Origin: Chaetoceros tenuissimus
Taxonomy: Eukaryota > Bacillariophyta > Thalassiosirophyceae > Chaetocerotales > Chaetocerotaceae
NCBI GenBank assembly: GCA_021927905.1
Contig: BLLK01000058.1
Coordinates: 186,001 to 250,000, forward strand
Reading direction: 5' to 3'
DNA: 64,000 nucleotides
The notes beneath the pieces were generated by a model. The model had not been told where the DNA came from. It searched no databases and was given only the letters and a program-made list of their open reading frames with translations. The position numbers and the translations under genes are program-made. Below, in pieces: positions 31,601-41,815 of this stretch. The first letter of the stretch is position 1, and the number at the start of each line of letters is the position of its first letter.

Positions 31601-31738
31601 ATTACCGAGCTTGATGCAAACTAAGTCGCCTAGTTTCTCATACTTCGATGACTGTTTGAAAACTTCGGTCCAGTCAGAACACTCCTTCCAATCGCAGACG
31701 CATGTACCACTTTTCGATCTTGTTGTATTTTTTGCCAT
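28622..31738 (-). CDS. P-element/THAP9-superfamily transposase, 1038 aa
   Basis: The N-terminus has a divergent Cys-rich DNA-binding region (CVCDWKECSDW), then a second Cys cluster (YYCKGIGDESKC with LCLECKKEE) and a basic stretch. At about residue 460 comes REIRLALSLYSMNPSAYKDL with YPSETQIKRW, the typical P-superfamily lead-in. The RNase H-like core follows: VDEMKLQSGIY (about 530, first catalytic Asp), LLLLFDAGGSNSRL (about 668, second Asp), the STHGLKALRNAF block (about 728), and SLESFFSQIRARN (about 976) with the late acidic residue. It would cut and join the element ends. No stop breaks the 1038-codon frame. The N-terminal zinc site does not fit the THAP spacing exactly. Confidence 0.88.
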   Translation of the reverse strand: MAKNTTRSKSGTCVCDWKECSDWTEVFKQSSKYEKLGDLVCIKLGNQNKSNESKYNEKKKMFENYLKVLCAHLKIDYKCVSDRTQVWVAKHHFPWTPILKDEIRYFSTPISLEKARNYGIGVVPDRRNIAIESKRGNKYFFVPNVAKNAVKKLADELAGGHINYRAARVQSRSTPAKSTIADNHQNMVSPQPDVMKVSKIRDYIAPISTLTQMLEFIVDSHLSDISADNPYDSDKFNSSLHANLHYSNISKLLKDFYRCKGSVFVKKESEMAVYYCKGIGDESKCMKTVFYKKLRKGIVPLCLECKKEERKDKKRSTRKRKAGDAWAEHDSKVNITVLSPGSRAKRLRQNRYIKHNLQYKLTAALSNQPHIELDRENSKDEQIMKLIEGASRVSSNDYKKFRAMMIESLSSNIALKQKKENSKDDTDPSIANFVDDILNKIKNFRLVREGKKSNVKYTAREIRLALSLYSMNPSAYKDLRDSSLYIYPSETQIKRWRKKSAVEEGVDPSIYGRLRERLNIDNTKETEYVQLLVDEMKLQSGIYTNIMNNKVVGIVPVGNSLEDIRKEIHDATKELVQEMRMEDKKNDVENDDKNKSEKKPKSQQSTDNDYFVPALYVNQWRIRTAFNKSANVEFFFNDGSLSGNEILYQLLHVCNQLNNVNIVVLLLLFDAGGSNSRLASLLRHGVELPSEMKWLNESLISFTDPTGDKGTRVGISHCSTHGLKALRNAFLASSKEDSTARYFRSRDGIRFTWNGCVTECFYRDRQHLQQDTMLTMDSVFPNHWNKMRVGEALRVFSEKTLVEQFMTIGQELNCFNELLFSGNRNENKDIIAMYKKRLRILRRVISTKLEEVSESVKEMFAGLEFSVYVACIFNERFMNKGQSITRENIDELEVEMKSNLEYFRDWILSAYGQKGTEMYRDRMDKWTECSIDKKTYNNLRIQICGFFFFAKKLLQHDKRVKYIPFLFSNTSSLESFFSQIRARNADTPQKYCAAVSALESKKTMDALKQQQNRMYEGTVDENEIQVATFGFDESVQST

Positions 31739-31839
31739 TTGATGAATATTATTTTTAAATTGTCACATGCATAATACAAATGAGAGAGGTCATCAAAATG
31801 CATATGATTGATTGTATTGTTGTGTGAGAAATGAGGGTT

Positions 31840-31879
31840 TGCCGGAGTCGATGAGGCTTCTCGTGCCACGCATGTTTTT
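31840..31879. repeat. Right subterminal inverted repeat
   Basis: Inverse partner of 27180-27221, sharing AAAAACATGCG, GGCAC and TCGACTCCGGCA blocks. It directly abuts the right terminal repeat. Confidence 0.85.
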
Positions 31880-31926
31880 GGCGCGAAACGGTCGAGGTAC
31901 TACCTGTCTCTATTTATCTACCTTGC
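31880..31926. repeat. Right terminal inverted repeat
   Basis: The outer 28 bp are the exact inverse of the left end; the inner 19 bp match imperfectly and begin GGCGCGAAA on the + strand. Confidence 0.9.
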
Positions 31927-32303
31927 AAAGTCAGTCAATGACATCTAGAATAGCAATATGAATAAAAGTACGTATGGACGGATTTTCTCTTTTATAGCTT
32001 TCCAGCTAGCTACATAGATGTCAACTGACTCTCCTCCGACAACCTCTCTTCGTGCTCTCTCCTGATCTATCGGCTGTCAGTTAGTTTGATGCTTCCGCTT
32101 GCGACTTGACACTTCGAGGGCTTGACATCTACCTTCGAATGCATTTGCATTTCTTTTTTCTTCTCCACCACAAGCTCATAGTGTTCCCATTCCATTACCT
32201 CATAAAAATCCAAATCTAAAAATCTCTTCTTTAAAATAGTGTCAAACTATTGTATTCAATTTTGTGCATCTTGAGCTACCTTCATTTTTCAGAACGCACT
32301 ACC
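31927..32303. promoter_or_regulatory. Region between transposon and carrier-like gene
   Basis: Presumed promoter and leader of the next gene, with pyrimidine-rich stretches near 32150-32180. No site is assigned. Confidence 0.35.
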
Positions 32304-33404
32304 ATGAAACAAAATAATGATAGTATGTCGTCACATGAACTCCCAGAATCAGTACAGAGCGCTACTTCTATAGCATACAGATCAACAGGCCTAGGTCTCT
32401 ACGGAGCGGCTATGCGTTATATTGGGATGCCTTTAGAAAAGATTGCTCTCTATATGAATTCTGCCCAAGTATCTGGTAAAAACCAACTACAACAAGCCAT
32501 AACTCTAACGTTTCAAGATGGAAAATTTGCCCCTTATAGAGTCGTCGGCCCTGCATCTGGAGTAGCATGGTTTTTGCAATATTCTGTAATGGGTATGGTC
32601 TTCCAAGTGGTAGACAAATCATTTAGCCAAGCTTTAGGTATAGAGCAGATGTGCTATGGCAGCCAACTTATGGAGGATCCAAAAGAGGACGCCAATATCA
32701 AAAAGTCAACCGATCCAAACGCAGCTCTTAAAACATGCTCGAAGATTCTTCTAGCACCTATGATCGCCGGGATGGTAGAGAGTACTGTTTCGAACAGAGC
32801 TGAGGTGCAGCGATACTTTGGTATTCAAAAGTTTGCTCAGATTGAAAAGTCGCTAAAATGGAACCCTTTGAGCAGAATCTGCGGTCCAGCATTCTTGGCG
32901 AATAGTAGCCGTAACTGTATCATGTCTGCTACAAGTTTTGTAATCACTCCAGTTTTGTATAGGCAATACTTTCCACAAGAAAAGAAATCACAAGGATCTC
33001 TATTTTGGTTTGGCCTAGGAGTGAATATTTTTATTGGAAACATTGTGGCAATTACTCAACAAGCCTTATGGGGCAGGGCACTCGATTATACAGTTGCTGG
33101 ATCTACTGCTGCAAGAAATATCCATTACAAGTCAGTTATTCAAGAAGGATTAGCAAAAGAGGGTAAAGCAGCCTTTTTCACTGTTCCGAAATGGGCATCA
33201 AGAGTCATGATGAATGCTCCTGTTCAGGGAACTTTGCCTTGGTTCTACAATGAAGTACTACCTTTGGGCGAAGGTAATGTTCTTTCAGCAGTCAAGTCGG
33301 TATACTCTCTCTTCTTGGGCGAATCATCATCGTCTAAAGCTTCACCCAATACTATTCGTGAAGCATCCTTTGGTGGTGAAATTGCAACCAGTCCAAGCAA
33401 GTAA
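32304..33404 (+). CDS. Divergent mitochondrial-carrier-like membrane protein, 366 aa
   Basis: Several hydrophobic helices alternate with loops, and family-like remnants are visible: MPLEKIALYMNSAQ (in place of the PxDxxK/R helix end), SRNCIMSATSFVITPVLYRQ, and IQEGLAKEGKAAFFTVPKWA, which resembles the EG-x-x-G matrix loop of SLC25 repeats. The canonical proline-aspartate signature is absent in all repeats, so it may be a carrier paralogue with altered substrate or a structural membrane protein. The first ATG is used. The N-terminus has no obvious presequence. Confidence 0.6.
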   Translation: MKQNNDSMSSHELPESVQSATSIAYRSTGLGLYGAAMRYIGMPLEKIALYMNSAQVSGKNQLQQAITLTFQDGKFAPYRVVGPASGVAWFLQYSVMGMVFQVVDKSFSQALGIEQMCYGSQLMEDPKEDANIKKSTDPNAALKTCSKILLAPMIAGMVESTVSNRAEVQRYFGIQKFAQIEKSLKWNPLSRICGPAFLANSSRNCIMSATSFVITPVLYRQYFPQEKKSQGSLFWFGLGVNIFIGNIVAITQQALWGRALDYTVAGSTAARNIHYKSVIQEGLAKEGKAAFFTVPKWASRVMMNAPVQGTLPWFYNEVLPLGEGNVLSAVKSVYSLFLGESSSSKASPNTIREASFGGEIATSPSK

Positions 33405-33527
33405 TTTGCAAAACTGCACATACTTTATCCACGATACTATACCTTACAACAGTATTATGTACTTTTATATGAATAAGATAGAAAATCAGCTAATTTACAA
33501 TTTACACAGTAGAATATGTTTTGTTTG

Positions 33528-35423
33528 TTACTTAAAGTATTGGCAGTACTTTCGAAACCTTCCACAAACAGAGTTACATTTTAATTCACCAACCTTTTGC
33601 CATTTGCAACGCCGAGGATCTGCTTTGAACCAATCACAAGTTACTTTCTTCCCTTTGTTCTTGCCATCTTGTAGTTTGACCGGCTTATTTGTAAAGTCAT
33701 GAGGGCATAAACCAATCTTACGAAGCTTTTTTTTCAGTTTCTTCCTCAGAGCACTATACTTTTGAGGATTAGATTCTAGCAAGTTATTTGTCTCACCTAT
33801 ATCAACTTTCAAATTGTACAGTTCTTCTCTTTGCTCTGGAAAATGAAATCTAATATATTTAAAGTGCTTGAATAGAATTGCTTCATCACTATGCGCTTTG
33901 TTCCATACACCAAGATACTTCCTCATATTACTAGTATTGTCATTGGACATCGCATAGTCTGCAAAGCTGATCGAATCTTGAGCAGATGTATCGGGGATTG
34001 TTACTTGAGCAATCTCTGCTATAGTTGCATAGATATCATTTAACCCAACGAAATGACTATTTCGCACTTCTCCTTTCGGAAACATTCTATCATATCTCAT
34101 TACCAAAGGCACACGATGACCACCTTCGTAAATATCACCTGTTTAAAGTGCATAATGATTATTTCACATATCGTGAATCAATTGAGGAGTAAAAGGAAGT
34201 AAATCTCACCTTTCATTCCACGAAGTATTCTTCCTGGTCTCTTTGTGCTGCTCTTCAATCCTCCATTATCACTGGTGAAAATGATCAATGTATCTTCGAT
34301 CAGGCCTTTTGTCTCAAGTGAAGATATAAGGGCTCCTATATTTTTGTCCATTTCATACAGACAGTCCAATTGGGGATGACCTTGCGTACCTGCAATTGGT
34401 GTTCCATCGCCGTAAAAGTCTGGAGGGCTATGTGGCTTATGAAGCTCACCTAAAACGAGGATAGATATAACAAAGATCGCGTTCATAAAAGTAACATAAA
34501 CACTGTGGTTCTTTCTTACCTAATGCAATGTAAAGAAAGAATGGATCTTCTGCCCTCTTTTCTAAATGATTATCTAAAAATATGTTTGCTTCCTTCACTA
34601 GTAATTGGTCAAATTGAGTAGTATCCCAATTGATGTCTCCTTCTCCGGAAGTTGCAATGATTGATTCTCCGTTCGATGTAGTATGGCTGCCCGCATTCCA
34701 ATAAGTAACATTACTTGGATCTGTCTCAATGTACCCGTTTCGAATGAAAGAAAATGGAGGATTATGAATACCATGAATTGTGTAAAAGGATTCATCAAAG
34801 CCGATATCATTTGGTCCATCTTCTATTCGTTTGGTCCAATCCATATCGTTACAAGTCAACAAATTTTCTTCACAATTATCAAATGACCCTGGAGCTCGAA
34901 GGCCAAGATGCCATTTACCCACCATAGCGGTATGGTAATTCGCTTCTTCCTTCAATACTTGAGCGATACTCTTTTGGTAGTTGTAAAATTGATTTGCTTC
35001 CTCTTTGAAGCCCCAAGAGGAGAATGCTTTATTACCACGATGAGGATAGTTTCCACTCAAGAGTTCATAGCGTGAAGGCGAACACCATGGCGTCGAGTGA
35101 CAATTATGGAATGTCAAACCATTCGCTTGTAGATTTTTCAAGTTGACCATTTCAACTGATTCATTTCCCCAGTACCTACGAAGAATCTCAGTCTGAGTCT
35201 ATTTGTACATGAAAAGAATTTGTTTCACGAAAACATGATTTCTAGACTAATAAGAGCAGAAATATGGTTTGGCTCAACGAAAATCAAGAACTACGTACCC
35301 TGGGACATCACCAGTTCCTACATCATCAGCAAGAATGATTAATACATTTGGTCTCTTGCTACTCTCCTCGCCATTTATCGGTGCAGCTAAAAGAGTCAAA
35401 AGAACTACTAACAAAGCAATCAT
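33528..35423 (-). CDS. Secreted sulfatase (type I, formylglycine), 543 aa
   Basis: Four exons (35299-35423, 34520-35175, 34210-34449, 33528-34138), with introns of 123, 70 and 71 nt, join in frame. A signal peptide precedes RPNVLIILADDVGTGDVPG (two metal-binding Asp). The catalytic site is WCSPSRYELLSGNYPHRG, with Cys at about residue 73 in CxPxR, normally converted to formylglycine. MVGKWHLGL and IIFTSDNGG supply further conserved active-site residues. It hydrolyses sulfate esters; substrate unknown. A Cys/Lys-rich C-terminal tail (TCDWFKADPRRCKW, ending CGRFRKYCQYFK) is additional to the catalytic fold and may bind other molecules or the wall. Next gene upstream is also secreted. Confidence 0.9.
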
Positions 35424-35759
35424 GAAATATATAATTTCGCTGCAGTAATAAAAATGGTATCTATCCGGAAAAGGCAGAAAACTTTAGTTGAATTGTATGA
35501 TGCGAAATATTATTCTGGCGTGTGAACTCCCCTGCAGTAGTACGTAGCGAAAAGAGGTGCATAATAATCGTGGACGAAGAATGAAATTGTTTTTGCCGTT
35601 TTTTCTGCATCATCCAAGAAAAAGTCGTAGACCTGTCGACTATCCACGAATGACTCATTTAATTAATAAAGGTCATTTGGATTTCAATTTTGGAACATTC
35701 ACTTTTGTTACATTAATTTTAACAGTGTAAGGTACTTAATCCACTATCTCATAGATGAT

Positions 35760-38138
35760 TTAATCTCTATTACATATTGCACATGTTGTCCCTACCTTAT
35801 TTTCTCCAAAGGTAGGCCTACTTTTAAAAAGTTCACAAACTTTGCCTTCCTTTGTGTGTTGGAATCCTCTACACCACTTTTTTTTCTTGCAAATCTTTTT
35901 ACATTTTTTGAATCCTTTTCCTTTCAAGATTGTGTTTGTTTGTCTTTCATTACTGACGCATAGCTTTGAAATCTCAAAGGTGAATAAGGATTTAGCGACT
36001 GTGAACATTTCTCCCTGTGTGGTTGGTCTACCATGAAGCACAAAGTCATCCATTGTTCCAATGAATTGCGTGGTGCCTGGAATAATATCTGCAGTACCTG
36101 CACTGTATCCATATCCGCCAAGTGACAATGCACCGCCAGTATGATGGAATACATGAATGTCTTGTACTACAGTTGTATCTACTTTTTCGCCGTCAACGAG
36201 CATCACTATCTCTGATAAAAGGCAGGATGCCTCTGGCATCGAGACTGAAATGTGGTGCCACTTTCCATCATTCAACTGCAGTGGGATTCTTGATTGTAGA
36301 GAAGCATCATGGTTGGCGTATAATACTGGATTTCCATTTTTGAGTGTCAAAGTTTGAGTATTCTTTTTTGTATTAGTTGCATCAGACCATTTGCGACCAT
36401 AATGCACCAGGACCATCTCTGAGTTTTTCTCCCGTGTTTTCATGAAGAAATTAAAGGATACAACATTTCCTGCTGCATGCGGCCCATTACCAAGTATAGC
36501 AAATCTACTGTCTTCTCTAAATTCAGCTGCTTTAAGACCTCTGCGACCATCGACAAAGTTGAGATTGCACACCTGTGCATCATATTGATCTTTGAAGTAA
36601 TGGTGCGTCAAAGTCAGTCTACCAATGTCTGCTTTCGGCAACAAATCTTCGAATCGTATTAGACTTACCTTTCAGTCCCCCCATATTTTTTAGACTCTCT
36701 GTACAATTTTGACCATCTATGATTTGGTATGACATAATCGGCCTTTTCCTCTCAGCCATTCCAATAATCTGATTTTCAGACAATGGCAATGCTTCTTCAA
36801 ATTCATAATGCAGCAAAGGCTCATCTGTCGTGAGAAGTTCTAACACTCCATCTGATTTAGTAATATCAAAGTCTCCAGCGCTCTTGTCTATTGAAAACTC
36901 TCCTATTTGCTGATAGTCTCGTACATTGATATCTTCTTCTGAATCTATAATTTCGTTGAAAGCCTTGACTGTAATGGCATCATCTGTCACTGTCATTATT
37001 ATTGGTCAGCTAGATGGATATTGAGAAATGAACAAAGTATGTTAATGGTAGCTACATACCTTCAAATTGTAGCAGAGCGTTGAACATATTACCCCTTGAT
37101 GCAATTTGTACAGTATTGGAACTTTCTGCTTTTGAGGCAGATATAGCGTGTACCTCTCCAGCAAGATAAAAATCTACATCGTATGCACTCATGATTTTCC
37201 AAAATGCACTTTCTTCTCCTAAGTCCCAAAATTGACCGGAAGAGGAGACCCTTCGTACAGGTTGTAAAATTGGGACATGAGCTTGAACAATAATATGCTT
37301 TATCGAATCATTTTCTCTTGCTTCTTGTAAAACTTTTTCAAACCACGACAAGACAGTGACGGATACTGCGACGGATACTGCTCCCTCTCCTCCAACTCCC
37401 TTTGTTGCGTCAAAGTAGTCATAGCCATAATTTTGAAAGCAGTCAACTGTTATGAATAAAACATTTTTGTGCTGATGAGCAAAGGAAGTATTCTCATATG
37501 GAGTTCCAATCGGCCTTGACGACGCGTTTCCTATTTGTATATTGTATACAAAGTTATCATTCTCATCTCTATTGAATGCACTTTGAAACCCCTGTCTATA
37601 TGCATCAATAGCATCAAATTTGGCATTATTTAATGACCAACCATTACCTAAAAGGTTAGAGTAAGAACATGAGAAGATGAACTTGGCATGGTGAAAAACA
37701 TTTGTCAGCTTTATTCAACTGACCTCCTAGTTCGTGATCTCCCATAGCTACAAGAATTTTATCAAATCCCCCTTCTTGAAACACTCTTTTCATGGTCCCA
37801 TATGAACTTTTTGATGCCTTCAACACAGATTCCGAGGGACTCATGCTCTCATCATTGAAATATTTTTTTGCAAAGCCAGGTTTAAACCATTCAGTGCCAC
37901 TTTGCGTATCGCCAGGTATCAGAGCTAAATCACCTCCATACGTTTCTTTCAAATTAGCAATTTTTTCGAGATTTCTTTCATAGCTTCCATCAAACCAAGG
38001 ATGACCCGATTCATATTTCGCCCAAGTCTCTGCAATGTGAGGATCAGCTATTACAAGAAATGACCATGGATCTGTCTCTGCTTGTACAGTCCAGACCTGT
38101 AGTAGAAGAAGACATAGAAACGTTCTCAATCGATTCAT
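35760..38138 (-). CDS. Secreted metallophosphoesterase with LamG-like and Cys-rich domains, 731 aa
   Basis: Four exons (37724-38138, 37060-37647, 36669-36989, 35760-36631) join in frame; introns are 76, 70 and 37 nt, the last unusually short. A signal peptide is followed by calcineurin-like phosphoesterase motifs: VIADPHIAE, LALIPGDTQSG, AMGDHELGG, IIVQAHVPI and YLAGEVHAIS. A LamG/concanavalin-like domain follows (DGRRGLKAAEF, DGKWHHISVSMP, FIGTMDDFVLHGRP), then a Cys-rich PAN/apple-like C-terminus (CKKICKKKKWCRGF). A cell-surface or extracellular phosphatase is likely; substrate unknown. It lies head-to-tail with the sulfatase, on the same strand. Confidence 0.82.
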
Positions 38139-38594
38139 TTTAGCTCACGATTGTGATATAGCAGTAGCTGATAGTAGATGCTTATTACAATGAGCAATGA
38201 GAGAGATGAGTTTTGACCATTGAATTTGTGAGCAAGAAACACGAATATCGTTTTCAGTACAGATTTTTTTGCAATGGAATGGATTTTCTGTGACAAATGG
38301 CCTAAACCACGACTCAAATTGACGGACCTATGTCTGCAATTTATCAGACCATCCGTTGAGTTCGTTGGCGATGGAGAGGACTTACTTACCTGCAGTACGA
38401 GTAAAAGGTCGTGCACTAAAGTGAATCAATTGAATCCCTCAATTGTTTTCAATTATAGGAGTAAGAGTTTAGCCTACATTCACTGCTTGTTTGATTTTTG
38501 AAAAACAGCTTAGCAATCAATTTCAATTTGAAAAAAAATTAAAAAAGAAAACAGAACAAGTAAAAGAAAAACAAACGAACAAAATAGAAGCAAC
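38139..38594. promoter_or_regulatory. Divergent promoter region
   Basis: Spacer between divergent start codons; an A-rich leader directly precedes the downstream ATG. No assigned element. Confidence 0.4.
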
Positions 38595-40737
38595 ATGGCG
38601 AAGAAAGACCCCGATATGGAGAAGATGTCTGCACCGGCAGATTTCGATGGTCCAACAATGAATCGTCGATGCACAGATGTTCTCTTTGCATTGATTCTCC
38701 TAGTTTGTTGGGGGATCATGACTGGAATTGGTATTTACGCTTTCAGAGGAGGAGATTACAGAGCTGTTCTCTACCCAATGGATTATTCAGGAAATGTCTG
38801 CGGAACAGACTTTGGAGCTATGGACATGACTGAGTATCCAAAGATTGTTTATGTGAATTCAAAAGGTGGAGGAGTTTGCGTGAAGGAATGTCCAACAATC
38901 ACAGAAGAACAGGGTCTTGTTGATGTGCATACTTTGATTACCTATGGTGGAGTTTACCAGGAGGATGGATCTTTTCTGCCTGCAGATTATGTTCAAATGC
39001 CTGATTACTCAAGTGCACAAGGCGTCAAGACGTGTGATAGCTCAAAATGCAACACTGCTGTAGAAGGTAGTTACTATACGCAAGGTATCTTTCAAGGACT
39101 TTCTTATGCATGGTACGCAATGGATACATTTCAAGTCCTTGGAACTAGATGTATTGCAAATCCAGCTGCGAGAGATGCTTTGAAGGAGAAAATTTTCATT
39201 GGAAATGCAACTTTTGTGGATATGGAGGGTCTTAACGAGGCGAGATCAGTATGGAACAATTTGTATGGTGACCTCTGGGCATCAAAGGAATATATTCTAC
39301 TCTTTGGATGCCTTGGTGCAATGGTTGTTGGTTTTCTTTATTCTCAATTGCTTCGTATCCAAGTTCTTTTGGGAGTCATGATTTGGGGATCAATTGCTGC
39401 ATCTATTGGAATCTTGTTTGCTTGTGGAGGTTACGCATATTACATTGCTGGTGAATGGGCAGCTGCCGAAGAACAAGTCCATAGTGATTGGAATATTCGA
39501 GCAGCAAAGATTTGCTCTTATGTTCTTTTTGGACTTGGGGCTCTCGCAGTAGTAATCACAATCTTCCTAAGGAAGCAAATTCAGCTTTCTATGGCTTGTG
39601 TCAAGGCTGCAGCTCGTTCCATGTCCGCCATGCCTACAATGGTTCTTTTCCCATTTATGCAAGTGATCGGAGTAGCTGCATTCATGATTGTATTGCTAGT
39701 TTACGGAGTTCATCTTGCTTCCTTGGGAGATATCACAACTGAACCAACAGGTAAGACTTGGCTTTTTTCTTCATTTTGGCATTTTAGGAGACATGAAACT
39801 AACTCTAATGTTTGACGAAATAGGTGTCACTGGTGTAGCCGTGAGAAAATATGAATTTGATGAACTTACCAAGCAAATGGGATGGTAAGCGACTATTTTC
39901 AACTTCATTTCTAAATCTAATCTCAATACCATCATCGATGATGAAAACCAACACCCTTTTCTATTCGACAGGTACTTGCTCTTTTGTGCTTTCTGGACAG
40001 TGAGCTTTGTTATTGCTATGGGAGAAATCGTTATTGCTATGTGCGTAAGCAGATGGTACTTCAGCAGAGACAAGAGCAAAGTAGGAATGTGTACTGTATT
40101 CAGTGCTATTGGTGAGACCTTTCGTTACCACATTGGAACAGCTGCATTTGGATCGTTCATTATTGCTGTTACAAAAATGGTTCGTGCATTTGTAACATAC
40201 CTTCAAAAGAAAGCAAAGGACATGAATAACAAGGTTGGGGAAGCACTTCTTTGTTGTTGCCAGTGCTGTCTTTGGTTGTTTGAGAAGGTTGTCAAGTTTT
40301 TGAACAAAAATGCATACATTCAGACTGCAATCTTTGGTACTGCATTCTGTAGATCAGCAAGAGAAGCTTTCACTTTGATTATGCGTAATGCTGGAAGGGT
40401 CGCTTCCATTACCTATGTGTCAACTTTGATCCTCTTCGTAGGAAAGATTTTCATCAGTGCTTTGACAACTGGAGCTGCATATGTCTATATTGACCGTGAA
40501 CTTGGTGAAGAAATCTACAGCACTGCAGGACCATGCTTTGTGATTTTTGTATCTTCTTTTTTCATTGGTGAAATGTTTTTGTCGATCTTTGACATGTCCA
40601 CGTCAACAATCCTACAATGTTTTGTTGCAGACGAAGAAATGTTTGATGGTGATGAATGCTATGCTGAGGGAGACTTGCGCAAGTGGATCGACGACTTTGA
40701 AGAAGAAGAACGTAGAATCATTGCTGGCCAAAGATAA
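38595..40737 (+). CDS. Choline transporter-like protein (CTL/SLC44 family), 660 aa
   Basis: Exons 38595-39750, 39824-39884 and 39972-40737 (introns 73 and 87 nt). The N-terminus RRCTDVLFALILLVCWGIMT and GGDYRAVLYPMDYSGNVCG match the SLC44 opening: a first helix, then a large Cys-containing outer loop (VCVKECPT). The C-terminal half carries the conserved segments IGETFRYHIGTAAFGSFIIA and further helices. About ten membrane spans are expected. Family members move choline or related cations at the plasma or organelle membrane; substrate here is not provable. The C-terminus is acidic. Complete gene. Confidence 0.92.
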
Positions 40738-40960
40738 GTACTGCCGCACATCTTTTTCAAATAGCATATTATGTAAGATAGTTAAAAGGGAATATAAGGA
40801 AAATTCTTGTAGAAAGTATGTTCATGTGTGTCAGTAACGGGGTACAAAAAGTGGGATATGAATTATCAGCATTGCGTAGATATTATACTTCACTTTTATA
40901 TATTTTACAGTTACACTATTCCCTCTCCTATTCTCAAAATTACACAAGTTTCAATCAGCT

Positions 40961-41815
40961 TTAAAAATTGGTTTCACTTGCTTCTGCAATCTGCTGTGTT
41001 CTATTCATCTTGTATGACATTGCGGCTTCCCATTTGCAACGAGCTTTCTTGTAAAGGTCAAGAGCTGCAATTGCATCTTCGATTGAACAATGTGGTTCAC
41101 CTTCTTTTTGAATAACTCTATCGAGTTTTGTCAAAGCTAGATCTTTGAGTTTTCTTGGATTTGGCATTGAAGTAGGAGGTGCATTTTTCTTAGTTTTCTT
41201 CATGAATGGTTCATACTTAGCAGTATCTCTTGTGTCATACCATGGATGTTGGATGTTCATAACACCCAAATCATTCTTCAAGCCATGACCAACAAGGATC
41301 TTTCCTTTCAATAATCTCATAACGAGTTCGATGCATTGCTTAGATTCCATTGCATCTTCATTCAAATGGTGTGATTCAATACCAGATACGAAAGTTCTGT
41401 AATCAGTAACAGGCTCATCAACTTGCACATATGTATCGAGAATGATTGCATTGTTGTAATCCACCAATGATACTCTTGCCAGTGCAGACTTGTATCCATT
41501 TGGACCAACGCCAACAAATTCACAGTCCATAGCGATATATCTAGCTTCCTGTTCTAGGGTGAGCTCGTATTCTACAATCTTCTTTTTTGGTGGGCCTTTC
41601 TTCTTCTTAGGCGACTTCTTATTTTTATTCTTGTTCGGTGTATTCGGCTTTTGTTGTTTACTCTGATTTCTTTTGCCCTTTGACTTTGGTGAGTTTGGTT
41701 GCTTTCTCTTAGGTGCTTTGTTTGCAACTTCCTGAACTTCTTGACAGGTCTCTATACATGGCTGCATTGGGATGGCTGTGGATGCAAATGCAAATGCAAT
41801 GAGATGTCTGTACAT
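40961..41815 (-). CDS. DEDDh 3'-5' RNA exonuclease (REXO4/ISG20-like), 284 aa
   Basis: A Lys/Pro/Ser-rich basic region (about residues 30-85) precedes an exonuclease domain with AMDCEFVGVG (Asp and Glu of motif I), LVGHGLKNDLGVM (motif II Asp) and HCSIEDAIAALDLY (His and Asp of motif III). This is the DEDDh pattern of REXO4, which acts on rRNA precursors in the nucleolus. The first 20 residues are hydrophobic (IAFAFASTAIP), like an organelle or secretory presequence, which is odd for a nucleolar enzyme. The start could be an internal Met, but only at residue 17 (PMQPCIE). Confidence 0.85.
   Translation of the reverse strand: MYRHLIAFAFASTAIPMQPCIETCQEVQEVANKAPKRKQPNSPKSKGKRNQSKQQKPNTPNKNKNKKSPKKKKGPPKKKIVEYELTLEQEARYIAMDCEFVGVGPNGYKSALARVSLVDYNNAIILDTYVQVDEPVTDYRTFVSGIESHHLNEDAMESKQCIELVMRLLKGKILVGHGLKNDLGVMNIQHPWYDTRDTAKYEPFMKKTKKNAPPTSMPNPRKLKDLALTKLDRVIQKEGEPHCSIEDAIAALDLYKKARCKWEAAMSYKMNRTQQIAEASETNF

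Larger units (their letters stand above)
27093..31926 (-). mobile_element. P-element-like DNA transposon, apparently complete
   Basis: The 4834-bp element is bounded by perfect 28-bp terminal inverted repeats (27093-27120 and 31899-31926, starting GCAAGGTAGATAAATAGAGA on each outer end), which continue imperfectly to about 46 bp and end in TTTCGCGCC. A second inverted pair lies just inside. All coding sequence is on the minus strand: a P-superfamily transposase and a downstream in-frame extension. Terminal plus subterminal repeats resemble the layout of Drosophila P elements. I find no clear target duplication at either end (4 of 8 flanking bases agree at best). The long uninterrupted transposase frame suggests a young or active copy. 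Confidence 0.85.

Noticed and set aside
27093-31926. An 8-bp target-site duplication expected for P elements
   Set aside because: The flanks agree at only 4 of 8 bases (2 bp for other end choices), so no duplication can be claimed.
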